From contig NZ_VWWJ01000003.1 in NCBI RefSeq assembly GCF_011753055.1, positions 62,001-126,000 of the forward strand: 64,000 nt of DNA. Reading direction: 5' to 3'. The notes below the pieces were generated by a model. It made no database searches. It saw only the letters and a program-made list of their open reading frames with translations, and had not been told where the DNA came from. The position numbers were made by a program, and so were the translations under genes. The stretch comes from Burkholderia sp. Ax-1719 (GTDB lineage: Bacteria > Pseudomonadota > Gammaproteobacteria > Burkholderiales > Burkholderiaceae). Below are positions 53,992-64,000 of the stretch, piece after piece (within the stretch, counting starts at the first letter, position 1; every line of letters starts with the position of its first letter).

Positions 53992-55497
53992 TTAAAAATG
54001 GATTAACCGAGCCAGGTCATTGAACAACGCGATCGCCGACAGCGCGACGATGCAGGCAAGTCCCGCACGCTGTAGCACCATCTGCCAGCGATCCGAGACG
54101 GTTTTGCCCGTTACGGCTTCAACCGCATAATATAACAGATGCCCCCCGTCCAATACCGGAATTGGGAGCAGGTTGAGTACGCCAAGGCTAATACTGACAA
54201 GGGCGAGAAAGGAAAGGAAAGCCGACGGCCCGAGTCTTGCACTCTTGCCGGCATAGTCAGCAATCGTCACCGGACCCGAAAGATTCTTCAGCGAAGCCTC
54301 GCCCGTGAGCATGCGGCCGAACATCCGCAGCGAATACACGCCGATGTCCCACGTGCGGTTCGCCCCCATCCTCGCGCTTTCGAGCGGCCCGTAGCGCACC
54401 TCCACCGAAGGCCCCTGCGCGGAAAGCGCAGCGCCGATACGGCCGACCTGCTGGCCGGTTTCTTCATCGCGCTGGATGGCGGGCGTAACGGTGATCGTCA
54501 GCGTCTGCGGCGTCGATGCCGTTGCCGTTCCCGTGCTGGACGCGGCGCTCTGTGCATCGCCTTGTTCGTCGGCCAGCGCGCTGTCCTTGCCTGCGTCCGG
54601 CAGCGGGCCGCCGCGCAGGATCTGCAACTGCACCGGCTTGCCCGCATGCGCCTTCACGTACGTGATGAAACTGCTTGCGCTATCAACGGGATGTCCGTCG
54701 ATCGCACTCAGACGATCGCCTTTTTGCAGCCCCGCCTGCTGCGCCGCGCTGCCCGCTTCCACACCCGCAATGCGCAGCGTGCCGCCGCCCGGTTCGAAAC
54801 CGATCCGCGACATGAAATCGTCGTCGAGGTCTTTGCTCTGGAGATGCGAAAGATCAAGCGAATAGTCGGAACTCGCCGAGCCCGCGTTACCCGCATTTCC
54901 AGTGTGACCATCACGCGCCGACAGCACCACATGACGATGATCGAACGCCGCCGAAAGCAGCTTCCAGCGCAGATCGGCCCACGAGCGCACCGGCTCCATG
55001 CCGTTGCCATTGGCCGCGCTCACGGCCAGCACGGTCTCGCCGCCCTGAAAACCCGCTTGCGCAGCGACTGACTGCGCCGGCGGCGCGGCCACGACCGCGG
55101 CAGGCTCGCTCACACCGCTCGCATAAACGACCGCGAGCAGCACGATGGCAAGAATGAAATTGGCGATGGGACCCGCGGCGACGATGGCGATGCGCTTGCC
55201 GACCGATTGACGGTTGAAGGCATGCGGGAGATCGTCGGGGGAAATTGAGTTCGGCCGGTCGGCGAACTCGCGTTCGTCGAGCATCTTGACGTAGCCGCCG
55301 AGCGGCAACGCCGAGATCGTCCATTCCGTGCCGCTCTTCTTGCTGACCCACTGCAAAAGCGGACGACCGAAACCGATGGAAAATCGCAGAACCTTGACGC
55401 CGCACAAGCGCGCGACACTGTAGTGCCCATATTCGTGAACGACGACGAGTACGCCAATCGCCACGACGAAAGCCACCAGTTCGGTGAGCAGATTCAT
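53992..55497 (-). CDS. rseP: Site-2 metalloprotease RseP
   Basis: A 501-residue membrane zinc protease that cleaves anti-sigma factor RseA in the envelope stress response. Motifs: HEYGH near residue 21 (VLVVVHEYGHYSVARLCGVK), tandem PDZ domains (residues 115-395) and LNLLPIPVLDGGHLLYYAVE, the third metal ligand. A serine/threonine/alanine-rich insert (AQSAASSTGTATASTPQTL) between strands of the second PDZ region makes it longer than most relatives. It lies between dxr and bamA. Confidence 0.96.
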   Translation of the reverse strand: MNLLTELVAFVVAIGVLVVVHEYGHYSVARLCGVKVLRFSIGFGRPLLQWVSKKSGTEWTISALPLGGYVKMLDEREFADRPNSISPDDLPHAFNRQSVGKRIAIVAAGPIANFILAIVLLAVVYASGVSEPAAVVAAPPAQSVAAQAGFQGGETVLAVSAANGNGMEPVRSWADLRWKLLSAAFDHRHVVLSARDGHTGNAGNAGSASSDYSLDLSHLQSKDLDDDFMSRIGFEPGGGTLRIAGVEAGSAAQQAGLQKGDRLSAIDGHPVDSASSFITYVKAHAGKPVQLQILRGGPLPDAGKDSALADEQGDAQSAASSTGTATASTPQTLTITVTPAIQRDEETGQQVGRIGAALSAQGPSVEVRYGPLESARMGANRTWDIGVYSLRMFGRMLTGEASLKNLSGPVTIADYAGKSARLGPSAFLSFLALVSISLGVLNLLPIPVLDGGHLLYYAVEAVTGKTVSDRWQMVLQRAGLACIVALSAIALFNDLARLIHF

Positions 55498-55630
55498 ATG
55501 CGCCTCCTATGCTGGAAGCAGCACGCCAGTGCGGGGAGCGGCCTGGCCTGCAGGCCGAACCTCATGAGCCGCCGGGACGCCAGCCGTAGCTGCGCGGGTG
55601 TCCCGGGCGGGGCCTGAAAGGCTTAACGCC

Positions 55631-56815
55631 TCAGGCCGGCACCGGCAGGCTGTCGATGATCTTGTTTGCCGCGCGGCGCGCGGCGGCGTCGGCTTCGAGC
55701 ACGACGTCGAGGCTTGTCGCGCTGCGGTTCTGCAGCGCGTTCAGCACGGCGTCGACCGTCTGCGCGATCGCCATGAAGCCGATACGGCGATTCAGGAACG
55801 CTTCCACCGCGACTTCGTTCGCCGCGTTGAGCGTCGCGCTCGCCACGCCGCCCTCGGCCAGCGCTTTCATTGCCAGCGCGAGACACGGGAAACGCTCGTA
55901 ATCGGGCTTCTCGAAGTTGAGCGTTGCGACCTGCGCGAGATCGAGTTGCGCGACGCCCGAATCGATCCGGTCCGGGTAAGCCATCGCGTGCGCGATCGGC
56001 GTACGCATGTCGGGGTTGCCGAGCTGCGCCAGCACGGAACCGTCCGCATACGACACCATCGAGTGGATCACGCTTTGCGGGTGGATCAGCACGTCGATGC
56101 GATCGCCCGGCAAATCGAACAGGTAATGCGCCTCGATCACTTCGAGGCCCTTGTTCATCATCGTGGCCGAGTCGACCGAAATCTTGCGGCCCATCGACCA
56201 GTTCGGGTGCTTGCAGGCCTGTTCCGGCGTCACGTCCACGAGCGTCGACGGCTCGCGCGTGCGGAACGGGCCGCCCGACGCGGTCAGAATGATCTTCGTC
56301 ACGCCGCCGTGTGCGCCGTCATGCGGCATGCACTGGAACACCGCGTTGTGTTCGCTGTCGAGCGGCAGCAGCACCGCCCCGCTGTCGCGAACCGTGTCCA
56401 TGAAGATGTCACCCGACATCACGAGCGCTTCCTTGTTGGCCAGCAGGATGCGCTTGCCGGCCTTGGCCGCCGCGAGCGAAGGCTCCAGACCCGCCGCACC
56501 GACGATGGCCGCAACCACCGTATCGCAACCGTCGCTTTTCGACACGTCGATGAGCGCCTGCGGGCCATGGGTCACGATCGTCTTCGAGCCCGCCGCGCGC
56601 AGCTTTTGCTCGACGGCCTGGGCCGTTGCGGCGTCGCCGACCACGGCCACTTCGGGCGCGAAACGCAGACATTGATCGACGAGCTTGTCGCCGTTGCGGT
56701 GCGCCGTGAGCGCGTAGACGGAGAAGCGATCCGGATGACGTGCGACGACGTCAAGCGTGCTGTCTCCGATCGAGCCCGTGGAACCGAGCAGGGTGAGTCG
56801 TTTTTGCATTTTCAT
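55631..56815 (-). CDS. dxr: 1-deoxy-D-xylulose 5-phosphate reductoisomerase
   Basis: A 394-residue enzyme of the MEP isoprenoid pathway. NADPH-binding [20 protein letters not shown] at the N-terminus, the metal and substrate loops [24 protein letters not shown] and [20 protein letters not shown] are all present. Start at 56815 or at the ATG two codons later ([10 protein letters not shown]) is possible. Confidence 0.97.
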   Translation of the reverse strand: MKMQKRLTLLGSTGSIGDSTLDVVARHPDRFSVYALTAHRNGDKLVDQCLRFAPEVAVVGDAATAQAVEQKLRAAGSKTIVTHGPQALIDVSKSDGCDTVVAAIVGAAGLEPSLAAAKAGKRILLANKEALVMSGDIFMDTVRDSGAVLLPLDSEHNAVFQCMPHDGAHGGVTKIILTASGGPFRTREPSTLVDVTPEQACKHPNWSMGRKISVDSATMMNKGLEVIEAHYLFDLPGDRIDVLIHPQSVIHSMVSYADGSVLAQLGNPDMRTPIAHAMAYPDRIDSGVAQLDLAQVATLNFEKPDYERFPCLALAMKALAEGGVASATLNAANEVAVEAFLNRRIGFMAIAQTVDAVLNALQNRSATSLDVVLEADAAARRAANKIIDSLPVPA

Positions 56816-56839
56816 TTCTCTAACCGGACGCGTTTGGCG

Positions 56840-57649
56840 TTAGCCGAGCAGCAGCATGGCCAGCGGCAGGACCGGCAACAGCGCGTCGATGCGGTCGAGG
56901 ACTCCGCCATGACCAGGCAGGAGGCCGCTCGAATCCTTCACGCCAGCCTGGCGCTTGAGCATCGACTCGAACAGATCGCCGACCACGCTGAACGCGACCA
57001 GCACCGTAAGCACGAAGAGCGCACGGCCAACGCCCAGCTGGGCAGCCAGCGCCGAATACAAGGTGGGCTCGAAAGCATGCAGCACGAGCGCGGCAACCGA
57101 CACGACCATCACCGCGACCCAGCCGCCCACCGCACCTTCCCAGGTCTTGCCCGGGCTGATCGAGGGGGCCAGTTTATGCTTTCCGAATGCCTTGCCCGAG
57201 AAGTATGCGCCGATATCGGCCAGCCACACCACGAGCAAAAGCGAGAGTACGAAGCCTACGCCAAGCGCACGCGCGCCAACCAGCGCGTGCCAGCAGGCGG
57301 CGAAGAGGACAAAACCGGCTGCCAGCAGGAAAGCGCGCCAGGCGCCCGCGGCCAGCACCGGCTTGCGCACCAGCACATAGGGACCGGCGACGAGCCAAAA
57401 AATGCCCGCAGCCTGATAGAGCGGCCGCGCGGATTCAAGGCGCGTGCTGGCGAAGACGAGGACGGCGGCGATAGCCGCGTAGACGATCGAACCGACTTTG
57501 CCGGCCTTGAGCAGGCGCGCCCATTCCCACGCGGCAAACACCACCACGAGGCCGATCAGCGCGCCAAAGGCGGCCACCGGCGCGAACAGCGTAACCGGCA
57601 GGAAGACGGCCAGCAGGACGATCGCCGTGATGACACGGGTCTTTAGCAT
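56840..57649 (-). CDS. cdsA: Phosphatidate cytidylyltransferase
   Basis: A 269-residue membrane enzyme that makes CDP-diacylglycerol. Several hydrophobic helices, and the CDS signature in the C-terminal part [20 protein letters not shown] followed by [20 protein letters not shown]. Its start overlaps the end of uppS by seven bases. Confidence 0.96.
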   Translation of the reverse strand: MLKTRVITAIVLLAVFLPVTLFAPVAAFGALIGLVVVFAAWEWARLLKAGKVGSIVYAAIAAVLVFASTRLESARPLYQAAGIFWLVAGPYVLVRKPVLAAGAWRAFLLAAGFVLFAACWHALVGARALGVGFVLSLLLVVWLADIGAYFSGKAFGKHKLAPSISPGKTWEGAVGGWVAVMVVSVAALVLHAFEPTLYSALAAQLGVGRALFVLTVLVAFSVVGDLFESMLKRQAGVKDSSGLLPGHGGVLDRIDALLPVLPLAMLLLG

Positions 57650-58425
57650 GAAAGCGAGTCGGCGTTCTGGTTTTGAGTGACGAGCTGGGCGCTCGTACGG
57701 CCGAAGCGGCGTTCACGATCGGCGTAGGACGCGATGGCGCGATTGAGCGCGTCTGCATCGAAATCCGGCCAATACGTGTCGGTGAAATAGAATTCTGCGT
57801 AGGCGAGCTGCCAGAGCAAGAAATTGCTCACGCGCTGCTCTCCGCCAGTACGGATAAAGAGATCCGGCTCCGGCGCGTAGTTCATGGCCAGATACTGGCT
57901 GACCGTGTCTTCGGTCACCGGCACCGCCTCGCCTGCCGCCACCGAAGCCTCAACCAGCTTGCGGGTGGCCTGCATGATGTCCCAACGGCCGCCGTAGTTG
58001 GCGGCGATGGTCAGCGTGAGGCGGGTATTGCGCGCGGTTTTGGTTTCCGCGCGGCGAATCAGGTCCTGGATGCGTTCGTTGAACATCGACAGGTCGCCCA
58101 CCACGCGCAGGCGAATGCCGTTCGCGTGCAGGCGCGCCACTTCGCGCTCGAGCGCGGTGACGAACAGACGCATCAGGAAGGAGACTTCGTCAGTGGGACG
58201 CCGCCAGTTCTCGGAACTGAAAGCGAACAGCGTGACGAATTCGACGCCTTGTGCGACGCATGCCTCGACCACCGAACGCACGGCGTCCACGCCGCGCGTA
58301 TGGCCTGCGACGCGCGGCAGACGGCGCTGCGTTGCCCAACGGCCGTTGCCGTCCATGATGATCGCGATGTGGCGCGGTACGGCGGCCACATCGGGCACGT
58401 GAACGGTTGAGCTGGTATAGGTCAT
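57643..58425 (-). CDS. uppS: Undecaprenyl diphosphate synthase
   Basis: A 260-residue cis-prenyltransferase that builds the undecaprenyl carrier for cell wall synthesis. [20 protein letters not shown] with the catalytic aspartate is present, as are [18 protein letters not shown] (read [17 protein letters not shown]) and [20 protein letters not shown]. Placed between frr and cdsA. Confidence 0.97.
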   Translation of the reverse strand: MTYTSSTVHVPDVAAVPRHIAIIMDGNGRWATQRRLPRVAGHTRGVDAVRSVVEACVAQGVEFVTLFAFSSENWRRPTDEVSFLMRLFVTALEREVARLHANGIRLRVVGDLSMFNERIQDLIRRAETKTARNTRLTLTIAANYGGRWDIMQATRKLVEASVAAGEAVPVTEDTVSQYLAMNYAPEPDLFIRTGGEQRVSNFLLWQLAYAEFYFTDTYWPDFDADALNRAIASYADRERRFGRTSAQLVTQNQNADSLSC

Positions 58426-58489
58426 GGCCGTCGGACTAAGACTGCGAAAAAGAAAGGGAAACCCTGGCGGGACTGGAAGCCTTGCGGCC

Positions 58490-59050
58490 TCAGACCGTCA
58501 TGATTTCGGCTTCCTTCGTCTGAACGAGCTTGTCGATCTCGGTCACGAAGCGGTCCGTCAGCTTCTGGACTTCGTCGCTGCCGCGGCGCTCGTCGTCTTC
58601 CGAGATTTCCTTGTCCTTGACGAGCTTCTTGAGTTGCTCGTTGGCGTCGCGCCGCAGGTTACGCACGGCAACCTTCGCCGTTTCGCCTTCGTTCTTGACG
58701 ACCTTGGTGAGTTCCTTGCGGCGCTCTTCGGTCAGTGCGGGCATCGGCACGCGAATGAGATCGCCGTGCGTTGCCGGGTTCAGGCCGAGTTCCGAGTCGC
58801 GGATCGCTTTTTCGATGACCGGGACCATCTTCTTTTCCCACGCCGTCACGCCGATCGTGCGGGCGTCGACGAGCGTCATGTTCGCGACCTGCGAAATGGG
58901 CACCGGCGAACCGTAGTAGTCGACCTGGATGTGGTCGAGCAGACCGGTGTGGGCGCGGCCCGTACGGATCTTCGCCAGGTCGCCCTTGAACGAATCGATC
59001 GAGCGCTGCATTTTCTGCTCAGCGCCCTTCTTGATGTCAGCCACAGCCAT
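58490..59050 (-). CDS. frr: Ribosome recycling factor
   Basis: A 186-residue factor that splits post-termination ribosomes with EF-G. Full-length, starting [20 protein letters not shown] and containing [20 protein letters not shown] and [20 protein letters not shown]. Between pyrH and uppS. Confidence 0.98.
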   Translation of the reverse strand: MAVADIKKGAEQKMQRSIDSFKGDLAKIRTGRAHTGLLDHIQVDYYGSPVPISQVANMTLVDARTIGVTAWEKKMVPVIEKAIRDSELGLNPATHGDLIRVPMPALTEERRKELTKVVKNEGETAKVAVRNLRRDANEQLKKLVKDKEISEDDERRGSDEVQKLTDRFVTEIDKLVQTKEAEIMTV

Positions 59051-59141
59051 TTTGATACCTCCGAACCTTCATTACGGTACGGGCCCGCCAGCGCGCATGT
59101 GGGCGGCGCGGCCCGAGATCGATCTCGCGTGAGACGAGAGT

Positions 59142-59888
<747 letters not shown>

Positions 59889-60122
59889 CTAACAGGGCAA
59901 TAACTTGAAACTGTAGGGGTGAAATACGGCTTGGGGCAAGCGCCACCAGAAATAGCGAAGATTTGCGCCACGAGGCACGGCGGATGACCGCCATGCCCGG
60001 CGTCGCTATTCGGGCGTCGCTACGCTGCCCACCGCGGCTGTGAAACACCGCCGCGGCTTGCTACGGTACTGCGGTACGGCTTTTACTGCTTTGAAGCTTG
60101 CTGCTCCAAGGCTTGCGCGGCC

Positions 60123-61004
60123 TTATTGCTGCTTTGCAGCAGCGACTTGCGCGGCCACTTCGGCTGCGAAGTCGTCTTGACGCTTCTCGATGCCTTCGCC
60201 AACGACGAACAGCGCGAACTTCTGCACCGAGCTGTTAGCAGCCTTCAGCATCTGTTCGATCGTCTGCTTGTCGTTCTTAACGAACGGCTGGTTCAGCAGC
60301 GAGACTTCCTTCAGGTACTTCTGGACCGAACCGTCAACCATCTTGGCGACGATTTCAGCCGGCTTGCCCGATTCAGCAGCCTTCTGCTCAGCGATGCTGC
60401 GCTCCTTGGCGATCAGCTCGGCCGGCACGTCGTCCGACGACAGCGAAACCGGCTTCATTGCAGCGATGTGCATCGCCACGTCCTTGCCGACCTGCTCTTC
60501 TGCGCCCGTGTAGTCGACCAGCACGCCGATACGCGTGCCGTGGAGGTACGCAGCCAGCTTGTTGGCGGTTTCGAAGCGCGCGAAACGGCGGATCGAAACG
60601 TTTTCGCCGATCTTGCCGACCAGTGCGAGGCGCACTGCGTCGACCGTCGAGCCTTCCAGCGGCAGAGCCGACAGGGCAGCGACGTCAGCCGGGTTTTGCG
60701 TAGCGACCAGTTCGGCCACCGTGTTTGCGAATGCGAGGAAGTCGTCGTTCTTGGCAACGAAGTCGGTTTCGCAGTTCAGTTCGACCACGGCGCCAGCATT
60801 GCCGCCGATGAACGAAGCGATCACGCCTTCAGCCGTGACGCGCGATGCAGCCTTGCTCGCCTTGTTGCCGAGCTTGACGCGCAGGAGTTCTTCAGCGCGT
60901 GCCAGGTCGCCGTCGGCTTCCGTCAGCGCCTTCTTGCATTCCATCATCGGCGCATCGGTCTTCGCGCGCAGTTCTGCCACCATGCTTGCGGTAATTGCCG
61001 CCAT
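60123..61004 (-). CDS. tsf: Elongation factor Ts
   Basis: A 293-residue nucleotide exchange factor for EF-Tu, starting [20 protein letters not shown] with the conserved [20 protein letters not shown] and [20 protein letters not shown]. Two adjacent ATGs occur; the second (61004) is the usual one. It follows rpsB through a hairpin. Confidence 0.98.
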   Translation of the reverse strand: MAAITASMVAELRAKTDAPMMECKKALTEADGDLARAEELLRVKLGNKASKAASRVTAEGVIASFIGGNAGAVVELNCETDFVAKNDDFLAFANTVAELVATQNPADVAALSALPLEGSTVDAVRLALVGKIGENVSIRRFARFETANKLAAYLHGTRIGVLVDYTGAEEQVGKDVAMHIAAMKPVSLSSDDVPAELIAKERSIAEQKAAESGKPAEIVAKMVDGSVQKYLKEVSLLNQPFVKNDKQTIEQMLKAANSSVQKFALFVVGEGIEKRQDDFAAEVAAQVAAAKQQ

Positions 61005-61163
61005 CATTCGCTCCTTGAGTCTGTCTGGTACGCGCCAGCCGCATGCTTCGATGCGGCCAGCAGGAATTCGTTTCCGTTTATGCCCGTGCTGAAACGCTTT
61101 TTTACAGCTGCTTCTACAGGACTACGGTGCCGCCCATATGACGCGGCGTCGAATGCCACGGCT

Positions 61164-61197
61164 TAAAAAAAAGGGGCCTATGGAAAGCCCCCTTTTC
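61164..61197 (-). terminator. Hairpin between rpsB and tsf (partial terminator or attenuator)
   Basis: On the minus strand a stem formed by GGGGGC/GCCCC is followed by TTTTTTTTAAGC. It probably reduces read-through from rpsB to tsf. Confidence 0.7.
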
Positions 61198-61217
61198 TTG
61201 CCGGACACGGGGGCAGC

Positions 61218-61973
61218 TTACGCCTCCGAGTTGACCTCGACGAACTCGTCGTCGCCGTCGTTGCCGCGTGCAGCTGCGACCACTTCGTTCACCGAGTTCG
61301 CACGGCCTTCGAGGATCGCGTCTGCCACGCCTTGCGTGTACAGGGCGACTGCCTTGCTGGCGTCGTCGTTACCCGGGATGACGTAGTCGATGCCTTCCGG
61401 CGAGTGGTTCGTGTCGACCACGGCGATGACGGGGATGCCCAGCTTGTTGGCTTCCGTCACAGCGATCTTGTGGTAGCCGACGTCAACCACGAAGATTGCG
61501 TCCGGAATGCCGCCCATGTCCTTCACGCCGCCGATCGACTTTTGCAGCTTGGCGATTTCGCGTTCGAACAGGAGCGCTTCCTTCTTGCTCATCTTTTCGA
61601 GTTCGCCTGCCTCAACTGCTGCTTCCATGTCCTTCAGGCGCTTGATCGAAACCTTCAGCGTCTTGAAGTTGGTCAGCATACCGCCGAGCCAGCGTGCGTT
61701 CACGAACGGCATACCAGCGCGGTTTGCTTCTTCAGCGATCGTGTCACGCGATTGACGCTTCGTGCCGACGAACAGAATCGTGCCACGGTTCGATGCCAGC
61801 TGACGCACGTACTTCAGTGCGTCGTTGTACATCGGCAGCGTCTTTTCGAGGTTGATGATGTGAATCTTGTTGCGATGGCCGAAAATGAAGGGGGCCATCT
61901 TCGGGTTCCAGAAGCGCGTCTGGTGACCGAAGTGGACACCTGCTTCCAGCATTTGGCGCATGGTAACTGCCAT
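61218..61973 (-). CDS. rpsB: 30S ribosomal protein S2
   Basis: A 251-residue ribosomal protein, starting [20 protein letters not shown] and containing [40 protein letters not shown] and [20 protein letters not shown]. The C-terminus is acidic ([11 protein letters not shown]). First gene of the long minus-strand cluster with its own promoter. Confidence 0.98.
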   Translation of the reverse strand: MAVTMRQMLEAGVHFGHQTRFWNPKMAPFIFGHRNKIHIINLEKTLPMYNDALKYVRQLASNRGTILFVGTKRQSRDTIAEEANRAGMPFVNARWLGGMLTNFKTLKVSIKRLKDMEAAVEAGELEKMSKKEALLFEREIAKLQKSIGGVKDMGGIPDAIFVVDVGYHKIAVTEANKLGIPVIAVVDTNHSPEGIDYVIPGNDDASKAVALYTQGVADAILEGRANSVNEVVAAARGNDGDDEFVEVNSEA

Positions 61974-62180
61974 GTTTGATTCTCCGCTAGGGTTGGTTTC
62001 TTAAGCCGGCTGCCGTATCAGATGCGCCGCCCTGCCTTATATAGATTCAGGACTGGCGCGCCCGACACCCTGGGTGCGCCGGCTCGCGATTTCACGATTT
62101 GCTTGCTTCTTGCTTGCTACTTACCAAGCCACTGCCCGGTTCCAGTTCTCATGAACGGGACGGGAGCGACTTAGCCGAAG
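61974..62180 (-). other. rpsB 5' leader
   Basis: About 200 bases lie between the promoter and the rpsB start, with an imperfect hairpin (about 62055-62080) and short TTGCTTGC repeats around 62098-62117. A long leader fits S2 translational self-control, known for rpsB in other bacteria; no defined motif was confirmed here. Confidence 0.5.
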
Positions 62181-62210
62181 AGTATAGCACGCAAAATGTG
62201 CATGTCTCAA
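62181..62210 (-). promoter_or_regulatory. Sigma-70 promoter for rpsB
   Basis: On the minus strand TTGAGA (62205-62210) and TATACT (62181-62186) are separated by 18 bases, close to consensus. Confidence 0.75.
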
Positions 62211-62326
62211 GACGGCTAATACCCTCGGGCACTGGTCGCCGGCCGCGCAGCGCATTTTCAAAAGCCAGCGACCGGGGGGATAAGGTGCGATAATTCGATA
62301 TTCGACTGCATTTTCGGGCGCACACC

Positions 62327-63151
62327 ATGGCCATTTCGATCAAGACCGAACACGACATCGCGCAAATGCGCGTCGCCTGCCGACTGGCGAGCGAGGTGCT
62401 CGACTACATTACGCCCTTCGTTGTGGCAGGCGTCACCACCGGCGAAATCGACCGCCTCTGTCATGAATACATGACCAACGTCCAGGGCACCGTGCCCGCG
62501 CCGCTGAACTACCAGCCGCCCGGCTACCCGCCCTACCCCAAGGCCATCTGCACGTCGGTCAACGATGTGATCTGTCACGGTATTCCGGGCGACAAGGCGC
62601 TGAAGAACGGCGACACGCTCAATATCGACGTGACGGTCATCAAGGACGGCTACTTCGGCGACACCAGCCGCATGTTCATCGTCGGCGAAGGCTCGATTCT
62701 CGCTAAGCGTCTTGTGCAGACCACCTATGAATGTATGTGGCTCGGCATCGACCAGGTGCGTCCTGGCGGCAAACTGGGCGACATCGGCCACGCCATCCAG
62801 CGTTACGCGGAAGCCCAGGGCTATAGCGTGGTGCGCGAATACTGCGGCCACGGCATCGGCACCGTGTTCCACGACGAGCCGCAAGTGCTCCATTACGGCC
62901 GCCCCGGCACCGGCGTGGAACTGCTGCCCGGCATGATCTTCACGATCGAGCCGATGATCAATGCGGGCCGCCGCGACATCCGCACGATGCCGGATCAATG
63001 GACGGTCAAGACCAAGGATCGCAGCCTGTCGGCGCAGTGGGAGCATACGGTGCTCGTCACGGAAACCGGCTACGAGGTGTTGACGGTATCGGCCGGCACG
63101 CCCGCGAAGCCGGCGATCGTCGCGCAAGCAGCGGCAGGCGCGACGGCTTAA
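62327..63151 (+). CDS. map: Methionine aminopeptidase, type I
   Basis: A 274-residue metal peptidase that removes N-terminal methionine from new proteins. Start MAISIKTEHDIAQMRVACRL; metal ligands in NIDVTVIKDGYFGDTSRMF, HGIGTVFHDEPQVLHYG and FTIEPMINAGRRDIRTM; C-terminal glutamate in LSAQWEHTVLVTETGYEVLT. Divergent from rpsB, a common arrangement. A GATAAT box at 62289-62294 may belong to its promoter. Confidence 0.97.
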   Translation: MAISIKTEHDIAQMRVACRLASEVLDYITPFVVAGVTTGEIDRLCHEYMTNVQGTVPAPLNYQPPGYPPYPKAICTSVNDVICHGIPGDKALKNGDTLNIDVTVIKDGYFGDTSRMFIVGEGSILAKRLVQTTYECMWLGIDQVRPGGKLGDIGHAIQRYAEAQGYSVVREYCGHGIGTVFHDEPQVLHYGRPGTGVELLPGMIFTIEPMINAGRRDIRTMPDQWTVKTKDRSLSAQWEHTVLVTETGYEVLTVSAGTPAKPAIVAQAAAGATA

Positions 63152-63210
63152 GGTTGTATCGGCTTCCCGCCCGAGGCGGGAAGCCTGCGAACGCACTACG
63201 CAGTAAGCCG

Positions 63211-63270
63211 CACTAAACGGTATTGAACGGTATTGAACGGTATTGAACGGTATCAAACGGTATTAAACGG
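63211..63270 (+). repeat. Six-unit 10-bp tandem repeat upstream of glnD
   Basis: Six consecutive 10-bp units: CACTAAACGG, three exact copies of TATTGAACGG (63221-63250), then TATCAAACGG and TATTAAACGG. It lies in the 202-base space between map and glnD. Confidence 0.9.
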
Positions 63271-63353
63271 CAACGGCCCGAGGCCGCCCCGTAAAACACG
63301 GCCTGCCAGTCTGGCCCGCGCCCTCCCAACCGCGCCATCACCACTCCGACCCC

Positions 63354-64000
63354 ATGAGCGTTCTCGCCGTCGCCGCACCCGATACGTCGTCGCTGAAGTC
63401 CGACTACAAGGCCGCCAAGGCCGAGCTGCTCGAACGCTTCAAGAGCGCGTCCAACGTCGATTCGCTGATGCGCGCCCTCGCCCGCACCACCGACGAAACC
63501 CTGCGCAGCGCATGGAATCTGTGCGAACTGCCGGCATCGCTGGCGCTCGTGGCCGTGGGCGGTTTCGGTCGCGGCGAACTCGCGCCCTTTTCCGACGTCG
63601 ACATCCTCGTGCTGTTGCCCGACGATGAAGCGCTCGCGCCGCTCGAAGCACGCATCGAACGCTTCATTGGCCTCGCCTGGGATCTCGGGCTGGAAATCGG
63701 CAGCAGCGTGCGCAGCGTTTCGCAGTGCCTCGAAGAAGCCGCCAACGACGTAACGGTGCGGACCTCGCTGCTCGAAGCGCGCCGCATCACCGGCAGCACG
63801 ACGCTGTTCGGCGACTTCGCCCAGCGCTATCGCGACGCCATGGACCCGCGCGCCTTCTTCCAGGCCAAAGTGCTGGAAATGCGCCAGCGCCATGCGCGCT
63901 TCCAGGACACGCCGTACGCGCTGGAACCGAACGTCAAGGAAAGCCCCGGCGGCCTGCGCGACCTGCAACTGATCCTGTGGATCACCGAAGCCGCGGCATT
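63354..64000 (+). CDS. glnD: PII uridylyltransferase / uridylyl-removing enzyme, N-terminal part
   Basis: The first 215 codons of a gene that runs off the window. The nucleotidyltransferase motif [20 protein letters not shown] with [10 protein letters not shown] gives the metal-binding G-G-x12-D-x-[21 protein letters not shown] and [20 protein letters not shown] are the following GlnD blocks. GlnD adds UMP to PII under nitrogen limitation and removes it under excess. The ATG at 63354 is the only start that gives the conserved N-terminus. HD and ACT domains lie beyond base 64000. Confidence 0.95.
   Translation, partial: MSVLAVAAPDTSSLKSDYKAAKAELLERFKSASNVDSLMRALARTTDETLRSAWNLCELPASLALVAVGGFGRGELAPFSDVDILVLLPDDEALAPLEARIERFIGLAWDLGLEIGSSVRSVSQCLEEAANDVTVRTSLLEARRITGSTTLFGDFAQRYRDAMDPRAFFQAKVLEMRQRHARFQDTPYALEPNVKESPGGLRDLQLILWITEAAA

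Overview
The window is a 64 kb piece of a high-GC betaproteobacterial chromosome. The rpsB-tsf-pyrH-frr-uppS-cdsA-dxr-rseP-bamA-skp-lpxD-fabZ-lpxA-lpxB-rnhB order, the guaB-x-guaA arrangement, the ratA-rnfH/smpB pair, ppsA/ppsR and the urate/allantoin genes all suggest the Burkholderiaceae, most like Paraburkholderia, Caballeronia or Burkholderia. This is inferred from gene order and protein sequence, not from a database search.

Layout. (1) 1-14.5 kb: a LysR regulator tail, then a complete purine-waste pathway. 8-oxoguanine deaminase makes urate. PuuD, UraH and UraD make allantoin. PuuE, Alc and AllA, with a racemase, an NCS1 transporter and a GntR/FCD regulator, carry it to glyoxylate and urea. 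A 1,003-residue trimeric autotransporter adhesin with five 207-bp tandem repeats sits in the middle of this pathway, behind an AT-rich patch. (2) 14.5-22.7 kb: ldcA, tadA, a DUF1992 gene, a 56-residue lipoprotein, an aromatic aminotransferase, an aromatic-type amino acid permease with a divergent Lrp/AsnC regulator, and an M13 metallopeptidase. (3) 23.05-33.61 kb: a compact genomic island inserted in the 3' end of guaA and bounded by a perfect 22-bp direct repeat. It carries hipBA, a decayed IS3-type transposase and a four-gene Wadjet/condensin-like operon (jetABCD). No integrase was seen. (4) 33.6-37.5 kb: guaA, an unknown membrane protein and guaB. (5) 37.8-46.4 kb: an EamA exporter, ratA-rnfH with divergent smpB, an SPFH-NfeD pair, ppsA with divergent ppsR, and an rRNA methyltransferase. 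(6) 46.4-62.0 kb: the long envelope and translation cluster rpsB to rnhB, all on the minus strand. (7) 62.3-64 kb: map and the 5' part of glnD on the plus strand, separated by a short 10-bp tandem repeat.

The most interesting part is the guaA island. Its SMC-like protein has an unusual Walker A (GGGKTT) and a Walker B in which the aspartate is followed by asparagine rather than the usual catalytic glutamate. The four-gene order and overlaps and the TOPRIM-like fourth protein match Wadjet anti-plasmid systems. The sequences look divergent from the well-studied type I set, and the subtype cannot be settled by reading alone.
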